From Auanema rhodensis (taxonomy: Eukaryota > Nematoda > Chromadorea > Rhabditida > Rhabditidae), in assembly GCA_964057225.1 (NCBI GenBank), contig OZ059896.1, positions 6,076,001 through 6,140,000 of the forward strand: 64,000 nt of DNA. The letters run 5' to 3'. Every line of letters starts with the position of its first letter. Position 1 is the stretch's first letter. Of the stretch, positions 51,628-64,000 are shown piece after piece. The notes under the pieces are model-generated. The model searched no databases. It was not told the DNA's origin and saw only the letters and a program-made list of their open reading frames with translations. The position numbers and the translations under genes are program-made.

Positions 51628-54600
51628 CAAAGAGATGCGGTTTTCAAAATTAGATTCCCCATGTCCATATTAGTCTAAAAACGAATTTTTATTGATATTG
51701 GTGCATGGTAACCATGACTTTGAAATTTACGTGAACTTTAATTTATGCTAATTAAATGTACACTTGATGTGCACTTGGTATGTAACTCGCTTCACGTGAA
51801 AGACAAAGAGATGCGGTTTTCAAAATTAGATTCCCCATTTCCATATTAGTCTAAAAACAAATTTTTATTGATATTGGTGCATGGTAACCATGACTTTGAA
51901 ATTTACGTGAACTTTAATTTATGCTAATTAAATGTACATGTGATGTGCACCTGGTATGTAACTCGCTTCACGTGAAAGACAAAGAGATGCGGTTTTCAAA
52001 ATTAGATTCCCCATGTCCATATTAGTCTAAAAACGAATTTTTATTGATATTGGTGCATGGTAACCATGACTTTGAAATTTACGTGAACTTTAATTTATGC
52101 TAATTAAATGTACACTTGATGTGCACTTGATATGTAACTCGCTTCACGTGAAAGATAAAAAGATGCGGTTTTCAAAATTAGATTCCCCATGTCCATACTA
52201 GTCTTAAAACAAATTTTTATTGATATTGGTGCATGGTAACCATGACTTTGAAATTTACGTGAACTTTAATTTATGCTAATTAAATGTACACTTGATGTGC
52301 ACTTGATATGTAACTCGCTTCACGTGAAAGATAAAGAGATGCGGTTTTCAAAATTAGATACCCCATGTCCATATTAGTCTAAAAACAAATTTTTATTCAT
52401 ATTGGTGCATGGTAACCATGACTTTGAAATTTACGTGAACTTTAATTTATGCTAATTAAATGTACACTTGATGTGCACTTGGTATGTAACTCGCTTCACG
52501 TGAAAGACAAAGAGATGCGGTTTTCAAAATTAGATTCCCCATGTCCATATTAGTCTAAAAACGAATTTTTATTGATATTGGTGCATGGTAACCATGACTT
52601 TGAAATTTACGTGAACTTTAATTTATGCTAATTAAATATACACGTGATGTGCCCTTGGTATGTAACTCGCTTTACGTGAAAGATAAAGAGATGCGGTTTT
52701 CAAAATTAGATTCCCCATGTCCATATTAGTCTAAAAACAAATTTTTATTGATATTGGTGCATGGTAACCATGACTTTGAAATTTACGTGAACTTTAATTT
52801 ATGCTAATTAAATGTACACGTGATGTGCCCTTGGTATGTAACTCGCTTTACGTGAAAGATAAAGAGATGCGGTTTTCAAAATTAGATTCCCCATGTCCAT
52901 ATTAGTCTAAAAACAAATTTTTATTGATATTGGTGCATGGTAACCATGACTTTGAAATTTACGTGAACTTTAATTTATGCTAATTAAATGTACATGTGAT
53001 GTGCACCTGGTATGTAACTCGCTTCACGTGGAAGAAAAAAAGATGCGGTTTTCAAAATTAGATTCCCCATGTCCATATTAGTCTAAAAACAAATTTTTAT
53101 TAATATTGGTTCATGGTAACCATGACTTTGAAATTTACGTGAACTTTAATTTATGCTAATTAAATGTACACTTGATGTGCACTTGATATGTAACTCGCTT
53201 CACGTGAAAGATAAAGAGATGCGGTTTTTAAAATTGGATTCTCCATGTCCATATTAGTCTAAAAACAAATTTTTATTGATATTGGTGCATGGTAACCATG
53301 ACTTTGAAATTTACGTGAACTTTAATTTATGCTAATTAAATGTACATGTGATGTGCACCTGGTATGTAACTCGCTTCACGTGAAAGATAAAGAGATGCGG
53401 TTTTCAAAATTAGATACCCCATGTCCATATTAGTCTAAAAACAAATTTTTATTGATATTGGTGCATGGTAACCATGACTTTGAAATTTACGTGAACTTTA
53501 ATTTATGCTAATTAAATGTACACTTGATGTGCACTTGATATGTAACTCGCTTCACGTGAAAGATAAAGAGATGCGGTTTTTAAAATTGGATTCTCCATGT
53601 CCATATTAGTCTAAAAACAAATTTTTATTGATATTGGTGCATGGTAACCATGACTTTGAAATTTACGTGAACTTTAATTTATGCTAATTAAATATACACG
53701 TGATGTGCACTTGGTATGTAACTCGCTTCACGTGAAAGATAAAGAGATGCGGTTTTCAAAATTAGATACCCCATGTCCATATTAGTCTAAAAACAAATTT
53801 TTATTGATATTGGTGCATGGTAACCATGACTTTGAAATTTACGTCAACTTTTATTTATGCTAATTAAATGTACATGTGATGTGCACCTGGTATGTAACTC
53901 GCTTCACGTGAAAAATAAAGAAATGCGGTTTTTAAAATTAGATTCCCCATGTCCATATTAGTCTAAAAACAAATTTTTATTGATATTGGTGCATGGTAAC
54001 CATGACTTTGAAATTTAAGTGAACTTTAATTTATGCTAATTAAATGTACACGTGATGTGCACTTGGTATGTAACTCGCTTCACGTGAAAGATAAAGAGAT
54101 GCGGTTCTCAAAATTAGATTCCCCATGTCCATATTAGTCTAAAAACAAATTTTTATTGATATTGGTGCATGGTAACCATGACTTTGAAATTTACGTGAAC
54201 TTTAATTTATGCTAATTAAATGTACACGTGATGTGCACTTGGTATGTAACTCGCTTCACGTGAAAGATAAAGAGATGCGGTTTTCAAAATTAGATTCCCC
54301 ATGTCCATATTAGTCTAAAAACAAATTTTTATTGATATTGGTGCATGGTAACCATGACTTTGAAATTTACGTGAACTTTAATTTATGCTTATTAAATGTA
54401 CACGTGATGTGCACTTGGTATGTAACTCGCTTCACGTGAAAGATAAAGAGATGCGGTTCTCAAAATTAGATTCCCCATGTCCATATTAGTCTAAAAACAA
54501 ATTTTTATTCATATTGGTGCATGGTAACCATGACTTTGAAATTTACGTGAACTTTAATTTATGCTAATTAAATGTACACGTGATGTGCCCTTGGTATGTA

Positions 54601-55800
54601 ACTCGCTTCACGTGAAAGATAAAGAGATGCGGTATTCAAAATTAGATTCCCCATGTCCATATTAGTCTAAAAACAAATTTTTATTGATATTGGTGCATGG
54701 TAACCATGACTTTGAAATTTACGTGAACTTTAATTTATGCTAATTAAATGTACATGTGATGTGCACCTGGTATGTAACTCGCTTCACGTGAAAGATAAAA
54801 AGATGCGGTTTTCAAAATTAGATTCCCCATGTCCATATTAGTCTGAAAACAAATTTTTATTGATATTGGTTCATGGTAACCATGACTTTGAAATTTACGT
54901 GAACTTTAATTTATGCTAATTAAATGTACACTTGATGTGCACTTGATATGTAACTAGCTTCACGTGAAAGATAAAGAGATGCGGTTTTCAAAATTAGATT
55001 CCCCATGTCCATATTAGTCTAAAAACAAATTTTTATTGATATTGGTTCATGGTAACCATGACTTTGAAATTTACGTGAACTTTAATTTATGCTAATTAAA
55101 TATACACGTGATGTGCACTTGGTATGTAACTCGCTTCACGTGAAAGATAAAGAGATGCGGTTTTCAAAATTAGATTCCCCATGTCCATATTAGTCTAAAA
55201 ACAAATTTTTATTGATATAGGTGCATGGTAACCATGACTTTGAAATTTACGTGAACTTTAATTTATGCTAATTAAATGTACACGTGATGTGCACCTGGTA
55301 TGTAACTCGCTTCACGTGAAAGATAAAGAGATGCGGTTTTTAAAATTAGATTCCCCATGTCCATATTAGTCTAAAAACAAATTTTTATTGATATTGGTGC
55401 ATGGTAACCATGACTTTGAAATTTACGTGAACTTTAATTTATGCTAATTAAATGTACACTTGATGTGCACTTGATATGTAACTCGCTTCACGTGAAAGAT
55501 AAAAAGATGCGGTTTTCAAAATTAGATTCCCCATGTCCATATTAGTCTAAAAACAAATTTTTATTCATATTGGTGCATGGTAACCATGACTTTGAAATTT
55601 ACGTGAACTTTAATTTATGCTAATTAAATGTACACTTGATGTGCACTTGATATGTAACTCGCTTCACGTGAAAGATAAAAAGATGCGTTTTTCAAAATTA
55701 GATTCCCCATGTCCATATTAGTCTAAAAACAAATTTTTATTGATATTGGTTCATGGTAACCATGACTTTGAAATTTACGTGAACTTTAATTTATGCTAAT
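51628..55800 (+). repeat. Mixed monomers; new right-end variants begin
   Basis: AGACAAAG/AACGAATTT units recur at short distances (51625, 51801, 51977). The GATACCCC variant (first at 52360), GAAAAATAAAGAAATG (first at 53910), TTATTAATATTGG (53099) and TTTTAAAATTGGATTCTCC (53226) appear for the first time and are found from here to the end. Other private changes are CATACTAGTCTTAAAAC (52195), ACGTCAACTTTTATTT (53842), TTTAAGTGAAC (54016) and GTAACTAGCTT (54950). Confidence 0.72.
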
Positions 55801-58370
55801 TAAATGTACACTTGATGTGCACTTGATATGTAACTCGCTTCACGTGAAAGATAAAAAGATGCGGTTTTCAAAATTAGATTCCCCATGTCCATATTAGTCT
55901 AAAAACAAATTTTTATTCATATTGGTGCATGGTAACCATGACTTTGAAATTTACGTGAACTTTAATTTATGCTAATTAAATGTACACTTGATGTGCACTT
56001 GGTATGTAACTCGCTTCACGTGAAAGACAAAGAGATGCGGTTTTCAAAATTAGATTCCCCATGTCCATATTAGTCTAGAAACGAATTTTTATTGATATTG
56101 GTGCATGGTAACCATGACTTTGAAATTTAGGTGAACTTTAATTTATGCTAATTAAATATACACGTGATGTGCCCTTGGTATGTAACTCGCTTTACGTGAA
56201 AGATAAAGAGATGCGGTTTTCAAAATTAGATTCCCCATGTCCATATTAGTCTAAAAACAAATTTTTACTGATATTGGTGCATGGTAACCATGACTTTGAA
56301 ATTTACGTGAACTTTAATTTATGCTAATTAAATGTACATGTGATGTGCACCTGGTATGTAACTCGCTTCACGTGAAAAATAAAGAAATGCGGTTTTTAAA
56401 ATTAAATTCCCCATGTCCATATTAGTCTAAAAACAAATTTTTATTAATATTGGTTCATGGTAACCATGACTTTGAAATTTACGTGAACTTTAATTTATGC
56501 TAATTAAATGTACACTTGATGTGCACTTGATATGTAACTCGCTTCACGTGAAAGATAAAGAGATGCGGTTTTCAAAATTAGATACCCCATGTCCATATTA
56601 GTCTAAAAACAAATTTTTATTGATATAGGTGCATGGTAACCATGACTTTGAAATTTACGTGAACTTTAATTTATGCTAATTAAATGTACACTTGATGTGC
56701 ACCTGGTATGTAACTCGCTTCATGTGAAAGATAAAAAGATAAGGTTTTCAAAATTAGATTCCCCATGTCCATATTAGTCTAAAAACAAATTTTTATTCAT
56801 ATTGGTGCATGGTAACCATGACTTTGAAATTTACGTGAACTTTAATTTATGCTAATTAAATGTACATGTGATGTGCACCTGGTATGTAACTCGCTTCACG
56901 TGGAAGAAAAAAAGATGCGGTTTTCAAAATTAGATTCCCCATGTCCATATTAGTCTAAAAACAAATTTTTATTAATATTGGTTCATGGTAACCATGACTT
57001 TGAAATTTACGTGAACTTTAATTTATGCTAATTAAATGTACACTTGATGTGCACTTGATATGTAACTCGCTTCACGTGAAAGATAAAGAGATGCGGTTTT
57101 TAAAATTGGATTCTCCATGTCCATATTAGTCTAAAAACAAATTTTTATTGATATTGGTGCTTGGTAACCATGACTTTGAAATTTACGTGAACTTTAATTT
57201 ATGCTAATTAAATATACACGTGATGTGCACTTGGTATGTAACTCGCTTCACGTGAAAGATAAAAAGATGCGGTTTTCAAAATTAGATTCCCCATGTCCAT
57301 ATTAGTCTAAAAACAAATTTTTATTGATATTGGTGCATGGTAACCATGACTTTGAAATTTACGTGAACTTTAATTTATGCTAATTAAATGTACAGTTGAT
57401 GTGCACTTGATATGTAACTCGCTTCACGTGAAAGAAAAAGAGATGCGGTTTTCAAAATTAGATACCCCATGTCCATATTAGTCTAAAAACAAATTTTTAT
57501 TCATATTGGTGCATGGTAACCATGACTTTGAAATTTACGTGAACTTTAATTTATGCTAATTAAATGTACACTTGATGTGCACTTGGTATGTAACTCGCTT
57601 CACGTGAAAGACAAAGAGATGCGGTTTTCAAAATTAGATTCCCCATGTCCATATTAGTCTAAAAACGAATTTTTATTGATATTGGTGCATGGTAACCATG
57701 ACTTTGAAATTTACGTGAACTTTAATTTATGCTAATTAAATATACACGTGATGTGCCCTTGGTATGTAACTCGCTTTACGTGAAAGATAAAGAGATGCGG
57801 TTTTCAAAATTAGATTCCCCATGTCCATATTAGTCTAAAAACAAATTTTTATTGATATTGGTGCATGGTAACCATGACTTTGAAATTTACGTGAACTTTA
57901 ATTTATGCTAATTAAATGTACATGTGATGTGCACCTGGTATGTAACTCGCTTCACGTGAAAAATAAAGAAATGCGGTTTTTAAAATTAAATTCCCCATGT
58001 CCATATTAGTCTAAAAACAAATTTTTATTAATATTGGTTCATGGTAACCATGACTTTGAAATTTACGTGAACTTTAATTTATGCTAATTAAATGTACACT
58101 TGATGTGCACTTGATATGTAACTCGCTTCACGTGAAAGATAAAGAGTTGCGGTTTTCAAAATTAGATACCCCATGTCCATATTAGTCTAAAAACAAATTT
58201 TTATTGATATTGGTGCATGGTAACCATGACTTTGAAATTTACGTGAACTTTAATTTATGCTAATTAAATATACACGTGATGTGCACTTGGTATGTAACTC
58301 GCTTCACGTGAAAGATAAAGAGATGCGGTTTTCAAAATTAGATTCCCCATGTCCATATTAGTCTAAAAAC
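55801..58370 (+). repeat. 9-unit lag block (1,584 bp), partial
   Basis: About four units starting near 55900 match 57484 onward at 1,584 bp: AGACAAAG/AACGAATTT, ATACACG with GTGCCCTTGG and CTTTACG (56155/57739), and CATGTG with GAAAAATAAAGAAATG and AAATTAAATTCC (56332/57916). Differences are private to the first copy: TAGTCTAGAAACG (56077), ATTTAGGTG (56127) and TTTACTGATATT (56265). The match ends near GATATAGGTGC (56624) against GATATTGGTGC. Confidence 0.75.
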
Positions 58371-61300
58371 AATTTTTATTGATATTGGTGCATGGTAACC
58401 ATGACTTTGAAATTTACGTGTACTTTAATTTATGCTAATTAAATGTACACGTGATGTGTACTTGGTATGTAACTCGCTTCACGTGAAAGATAAAGAGATG
58501 CGGTTTTCAAAATTGGATTCTCCATGTCCATATTAGTCTAAAAACAAATTTTTATTGATATTGGTGCATGGTAACCATGACTTTGAAATTTACGTGAACT
58601 TTTATTTATGCTAATTAAATGTACACGTGATGTGCACTTGGTATGTAACTCGCTTCCTGTAAAAGATAAAGAGATGCGGTTTTTAAACTTAGATTCCCCA
58701 TGTCCATATTAGTCTAAAAACAAATTTTTATTGATATTGGTGCATGGTAACCATGACTTTGAAATTTACGTGAACTTTAATTTATGCTAATTAAATGTAC
58801 ACTTGATGTGCACTTGATATGTAACTAGCTTCACGTGAAAGATAAAGAGATGCGGTTTTCAAAATTAGATTCCCCATGTCCATATTAGTCTAAAAACAAA
58901 TTTTTATTGATATTGGTTCATGGTAACCATGACTTCGAAATTTACGTGAACTTTAATTTATGCTAATTAAATATACACGTGATGTGCACTTGGTATGTAA
59001 CTCGCTTCACGTGAAAGATAAAGAGATGCGGTTTTCAAAATTAGATTCCCCATGTCCATATTAGTCTAAAAACAAATTTTTATTGATATAGGTGCATGGT
59101 AACCATGACTTTGAAATTTACGTGAACTTTAATTTATGCTAATTAAATGTACACTTGATGTGCACCTGGTATGTAACTCGCTTCATGTGAAAGATAAAAA
59201 GATAAGGTTTTCAAAATTAGATTCCCCATGTCCATATTAGTCTAAAAACAAATTTTTATTCATATTGGTGCTTGGTAACCATGACTTTGAAATTTACGTG
59301 AACTTTAATTTATGCTAATTAAATATACACGTGATGTGCACTTGGTATGTAACTCGCTTCACGTGAAAGACAAAGAGATGCGGTTTTCAAAATTAGATTC
59401 CCCATGTCCATATTAGTCTAAAAACGAATTTTTATTGATATTGGTGCATTGTAACCATGACTTTGAAATTTACGTGAACTTTAATTTATGCTAATTAAAT
59501 ATACACGTGATGTGCCCTTGGTATGTAACTCGCTTCACGTGAAAGATAAAGAGATGCGGTTTTTAAAATTAGATTCCCCATGTCCATATTAGTCTAAAAA
59601 CAAATTTTTATTGATATTGGTGCATGGTAACCATGACTTTGAAATTTACGTGAACTTTAATTTATGCTAATTAAATGTACACTTGATGTGCACTTGATAT
59701 GTAACTCGCTTCACGTGAAAGATAAAAAGATGCGGTTTTCAAAATTAGATTCCCCATGTCCATATTAGTCTAAAAACAAATTTTTATTGATATTGGTTCA
59801 TGGTAACCATGACTTTGAAATTTACGTGAACTTTAATTTATGCTAATTAAATGTGAACTTGATGTGCACTTGATATGTAACTCGCTTCACGTGAAAGATA
59901 AAAAGATGCGGTTTTCAAAATTAGATTCCCCATGTCCATATTAGTCTAAAAACAAATTTTTATTCATATTGGTGCATGGTAACCATGACTTTGAAATTTA
60001 CGTGAACTTTAATTTATGCTAATTAAATGTACACTTGATGTGCACTTGGTATGTAACTCGCTTCACGTGAAAGACAAAGAGATGCGGTTTTCAAAATTAG
60101 ATTCCCCATGTCCATATTAGTCTAAAAACGAATTTTTATTGATATTGGTGCATGGTAACCATGACTTTGAAATTTACGTGAACTTTAATTTATGCTAATT
60201 AAATATACACGTGATGTGCCCTTGGTATGTAACTCGCTTTACGTGAAAGATAAAGAGATGCGGTTTTCAAAATTAGATTCCCCATGTCCATATTAGTCTA
60301 AAAACAAATTTTTATTAATATTGGTTCATGGTAACCATGACTTTGAAATTTACGTGAACTTTAATTTATGCTAATTAAATGTACACTTGATGTGCACTTG
60401 ATATGTAACTCGCTTCACGTGAAAGATAAAGAGATGCGGTTTTCAAAATTAGATACCCCATGTCCATATTAGTCTAAAAACGAATTTTTATTGATATTGG
60501 TGCATGGTAACCATGACTTTGAAATTTACGTGAACTTTAATTTATGCTAATTAAATATACACGTGATGTGCCCTTGGTATGTAACTCGCTTTACGTGAAA
60601 GATAAAGAGATGCGGTTTTTAAACTTAGATTCCCCATGTCCATATTAGTCTAAAAACAAATTTTTATTGATATTGGTGCGTGGTAACCATGACTTTGAAA
60701 TTTACGTGTACTTTAATTTATGCTAATTAAATGTACACGTGATGTGTACTTGGTATGTAACTCGCTTCACGTGAAAGATAAAGAGATGCGGTTTTCAAAA
60801 TTGGATTCTCCATGTCCATATCAGTCTAAAAACAAATTTTTATTGATATTGGTGCATGGTAACCATGACTTTGAAATTTACGTGAACTTTTATTTATGCT
60901 AATTAAATGTACACGTGATGTGCACTTGGTATGTAACTCGCTTCCTGTAAAAGATAAAGAGATGCGGTTTTTAAACTTAGATTCCCCATGTCCATATTAG
61001 TCTAAAAACAAATTTTTATTGATATTGGTGCATGGTAACCATGACTTTGAAATTTACGTGAACTTTAATTTATGCTAATTAAATATACACGTGATGTGCA
61101 CTTGGTATGTAACTCGCTTCACGTGGAAAATAAAGAAATGCGGTTTTCAAAATTAAATTCCCCATGTCCATATTAGTCTAAAAACAAAATTTTATTGATA
61201 TTGGTGCATGGTAACCATGACTTTGAAATTTACGTGAACTTTAATTTATGCTAATTAAATGTACACTTGATGTGCACTTGGTATGTAACTCGCTTCACGT

Positions 61301-64000
61301 GAAAGACAAAGAGATGCGGTTTTCAAAATTAGATTCCCCATGTCCATATTAGTCTAAAAACAAATTTTTATTGATATTGGTGCATGGTAACCATGACTTT
61401 GAAATTTACGTGAACTTTAATTTATGCTAATTAAATATACACGTGATGTGCCCTTGGTATGTAACTCGCTTTACGTGAAAGATAAAGAGATGCGGTTTTC
61501 AAAGTTAGATTCCCCATGTCCATATTAGTCTAAAAACAAATTTTTATTAATATTGGTTCATGGTAACTATGACTTTGAAATTTACGTGAACTTTAATTTA
61601 TGCTAATTAAATGTACACTTGATGTGCACTTGATATGTAACTCGCTTCACGTGAAAGATAAAGAGATGCGGTTTTTAAAATTGGATTCTCCATGTCCATA
61701 TTAGTCTAAAAACAAATTTTTATTGATATTGGTGCATGGTAACCATGACTTTGAAATTTACGTGAACTTTAATTTATGCTAATTAAATATACACGTGATG
61801 TGCACTTGGTATGTAACTCGCTTCACGTGAAAGATGAAGAGATGCGGTTTTCAAAATTAGATACCCCATGTCCATATTAGTCTAAAAACAAATTTTTATT
61901 GATATTGGTGCATGGTAACCATGACTTTGAAATTTACGTCAACTTTTATTTATGCTAATTAAATGTACATGTGATGTGCACCTGGTATGTAACTCGCTTC
62001 ACGTGAAAAATAAAGAAATGCGGTTTTTAAAATTAGATTCCCCATGTCCATATTAGTCTAAAAACAAATTTTTATTGATATTGGTGCATGGTAACCATGA
62101 CTTTGAAATTTAAGTGAACTTTAATTTATGCTAATTAAATGTACACTTGATGTGCACTTGATATGTAACTCGCTTCACGTGAAAGATAAAAAGATGCGGT
62201 TTTCAAAATTAGATTCCCCATGTCCATATTAGTCTAAAAACAAATTTTTATTGATATTGGTTCATGGTAACCATGACTTTGAAATTTACGTGAACTTTAA
62301 TTTATGCTAATTAAATGTACACTTGATGTGCACTTGATATGTAACTCGCTTCACGTGAAAGATAAAGAGATGCGGTTTTTAAAATTGGATTCTCTATGTC
62401 CATATTAGTCTAAAAACAATTTTTATTGATATTGGTGCATGGTAACAATGACTTTGAAATTTACGTTCACTTTAATTTATGCTAATTAAATGTACACTTG
62501 ATGTGCACTTGATATGTAACTCGCTTCACGTGAAAGATAAAGTGATGCGGTTTTCAAAATTAGATACCCCATGTCCATATTAGTCTAAAAACAAATTTTT
62601 ATTCATATTGGTGCATGGTAACCATGACTTTGAAATTTACGTGAACTTTAATTTATGCTAATTAAATGTACACTTGATGTGCACTTGATATGTAACTCGC
62701 TTCACGTGAAAGATAAAGTGATGCGGTTTTCAAAATTAGATACCCCATGTCCATATTAGTCTAAAAACAAATTTTTATTCATATTGGTGCATGGTAACCA
62801 TGACTTTGAAATTTACGTGAACTTTAATTTATGCTAATTAAATGTACACTTGATGTGCACTTGATATGTAACTCGCTTCACGTGAAAGATAAAGAGATGC
62901 GGTTTTCAAAATTAGATACCCCATGTCCATATTAGTCTAAAAACAAATTTTTATTCATATTGGTGCATGGTAACCATGACTTTGAAATTTACGTGAACTT
63001 TAATTTATGCTAATTAAATGTACACTTGATGTGCACTTGGTATGTAACTCGCTTCACGTGAAAGACAAAGAGATGCGGTTTTCAAAATTAGATTCCCCAT
63101 GTCCATATTAGTCTAAAAACGAATTTTTATTGATATTGGTGCATGGTAACCATGACTTTGAAATTTACGTGAACTTTAATTTATGCTAATTAAATATACA
63201 CGTGATGTGCCCTTGGTATGTAACTCGCTTTACGTGAAAGATAAAGAGATGCGGTTTTCAAAATTAGATTCCCCATGTCCATATTAGTCTAAAAACAAAT
63301 TTTTATTGATATTGGTGCATGGTAACCATGACTTTGAAATTTACGTGAACTTTAATTTATGCTAATTAAATGTACACGTGATGTGCACTTGGTATGTAAC
63401 TCGCTTCACGTGAAAAATAAAGAAATGCGGTTTTTAAAATTAAATTCCCCATGTCCATATTAGTCTAAAAACAAATTTTTATTGATATTGGTGCATGGTA
63501 ACCATGACTTTGAAATTTACTTGAACTTTAATTTATGCTAATTAAATGTACACGTGATGTGCACCTGGTATGTAACTCGCTTCACGTGAAAAATAAAGAA
63601 ATGCGGTTTTTAAAATTAAATTCCCCATGTCCATATTAGTCTAAAAACAAATTTTTATTAATATTGGTTCATGGTAACCATGACTTTGAAATTTACGTGA
63701 ACTTTAATTTATGCTAATTAAATGTACACTTGATGTGCACTTGATATGTAACTCGCTTCACGTGAAAGATAAAGAGATGCGGTTTTCAAAATTAGATACC
63801 CCATGTCCATATTAGTCTAAAAACAAATTTTTATTGATATTGGTGCATGGTAACCATGACTTTGAAATTTACGTGAACTTTAATTTATGCTAATTAAATA
63901 TACACGTGATGTGCATTTGGTATGTAACTCGCTTCACGTGAAAGATAAAGAGATGCGGTTTTCAAAATTAGATTCCCCATGTCCATATTAGTCTAAAAAC
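58371..64000 (+). repeat. Right-end mixed zone with 13- and 22-unit lags
   Basis: A two-unit segment with GTGTACTTGG and TTTTATTTATG followed by CTTCCTGTAAAAG (58453-58680) recurs at 60741-60968, lag 2,288 (13 units). GTAACTAGCTT at 58821 matches 54950 at 3,871 (22 units minus a one-base deletion at about 58371). Near-identical GATACCCC/TTCATATT units repeat with no spacing at 62480-63005. The GAAAAATAAAGAAATG/AAATTAAATT type closes the window (63410, 63590). Many private substitutions occur. The array continues beyond base 64000, cut at monomer position 119. Confidence 0.78.

Larger units (their letters stand above)
1..64000 (+). repeat. 176-bp tandem satellite array, whole window
   Basis: The same AT-rich unit recurs every 176 bp from the first base to the last, always in one orientation. 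Taking base 1 as monomer position 1, the last partial monomer begins at 63882 and ends at position 119, so there are 363 complete units. The visible indels (17 extra-T units, two other +1 units, five -1 units and one -21 unit) sum to -7, which exactly accounts for the length. The consensus is 57 G/C in 176 (about 32%). No other sequence interrupts the array, and neither flank is in the window. Known context: eukaryotic centromeric satellites often have units of 150-180 bp. Inference: this is centromeric or pericentromeric heterochromatin of a eukaryote. It could instead be a subtelomeric or interstitial heterochromatic block. I do not recognise the family. Confidence 0.98.

Noticed and set aside
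60720-60902. 60-codon open reading frame with a similar translation
   Set aside because: This has the same origin: TAG became CAG (ATATCAGTCT). Because 176 is not divisible by 3, the frame cannot continue through successive units. It is a chance product of the satellite.
1-64000. CRISPR array
   Set aside because: The repetition is regular, but the whole 176-bp unit is conserved. There are no short repeats separated by unique spacers, and no cas genes.
1-64000. Known satellite families (alpha satellite, Arabidopsis pAL1, Brassica CentBr) or a CENP-B box
   Set aside because: The length is similar, but the sequence does not resemble what I recall of those families, and no match to the CENP-B box pattern (TTCG....A..CGGG) is seen. 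A database search was not possible.
1-64000. Transposable element, LTR or protein-domain insertion
   Set aside because: Satellite register is continuous through every line read; the total length is accounted for to the base by small indels, leaving no room for an insertion.
1-64000. Inverted array segments or an orientation switch
   Set aside because: All units read in the same direction; no reverse-complement unit was found.

Overview
The whole 64,000-base window is one uninterrupted head-to-tail satellite DNA array, and I find no gene in it. The repeat unit is 176 bp. Taking base 1 as monomer position 1, the window holds 363 monomers plus the first 119 bp of a 364th, all in the same orientation. 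The small indels I could see (17 one-base T insertions, two other one-base insertions, five one-base deletions and one 21-bp deletion) sum to -7, which is exactly what is needed to fit 363 x 176 + 119 into 64,000. The consensus monomer is about 32% GC (57 of 176 bases). There is no transposon, tRNA, rRNA, telomere repeat, CRISPR array or unique sequence, and neither edge of the array is visible.

This points to a eukaryotic centromeric or heterochromatic satellite. Unit length near a nucleosome repeat, strict head-to-tail order, AT-richness and locally nested higher-order repeats are typical of plant and animal centromere satellites. I cannot name the species, and I do not recognise the monomer as one of the well-known families (it does not look like human alpha satellite, Arabidopsis pAL1 or Brassica CentBr, although CentBr has the same length).

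Each monomer carries a fixed set of short symmetrical motifs: two CACGTG hexamers (positions 22-27 and 54-59), a third ACGT core (166-169), a 13-bp dyad CATGGTAACCATG (141-153), GTGCAC (30-35) and an AT-rich inverted repeat across the monomer junction. The three ACGT cores lie 33 and 32 bp apart, about three helical turns. Variation concentrates at monomer positions 19-45 and 61-84.

Layout by shared marker mutations: 0-2.3 kb, alternating variant monomers with a dimer (352 bp) phase and one 21-bp truncated unit; 3.8-8.5 kb, 6-, 7- and 9-mer duplications; 9-29 kb, a zone marked by an extra T in 17 monomers and built from 7-mer (1,233 bp) and 15-mer (2,641 bp) repeats and a module occurring three times at about 7.4-7.75 kb spacing; 29.8-35.3 kb, 5-mer (880 bp) and 13-mer (2,288 bp) tandem duplications; 35.8-38.3 kb, a 10-mer; 40.8-43.1 kb, a very homogeneous tetramer-like patch; 45-52 kb, 5-, 7- and 9-mer blocks; 52-64 kb, a more mixed zone with its own variants. 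No single higher-order period governs the array. It looks like the product of repeated unequal exchange or duplication at many block sizes.

The three short open reading frames of 60 codons are by-products of single substitutions in the satellite, not genes. The features worth following are the phased ACGT cores, the conserved dyad and the very recent block duplications.
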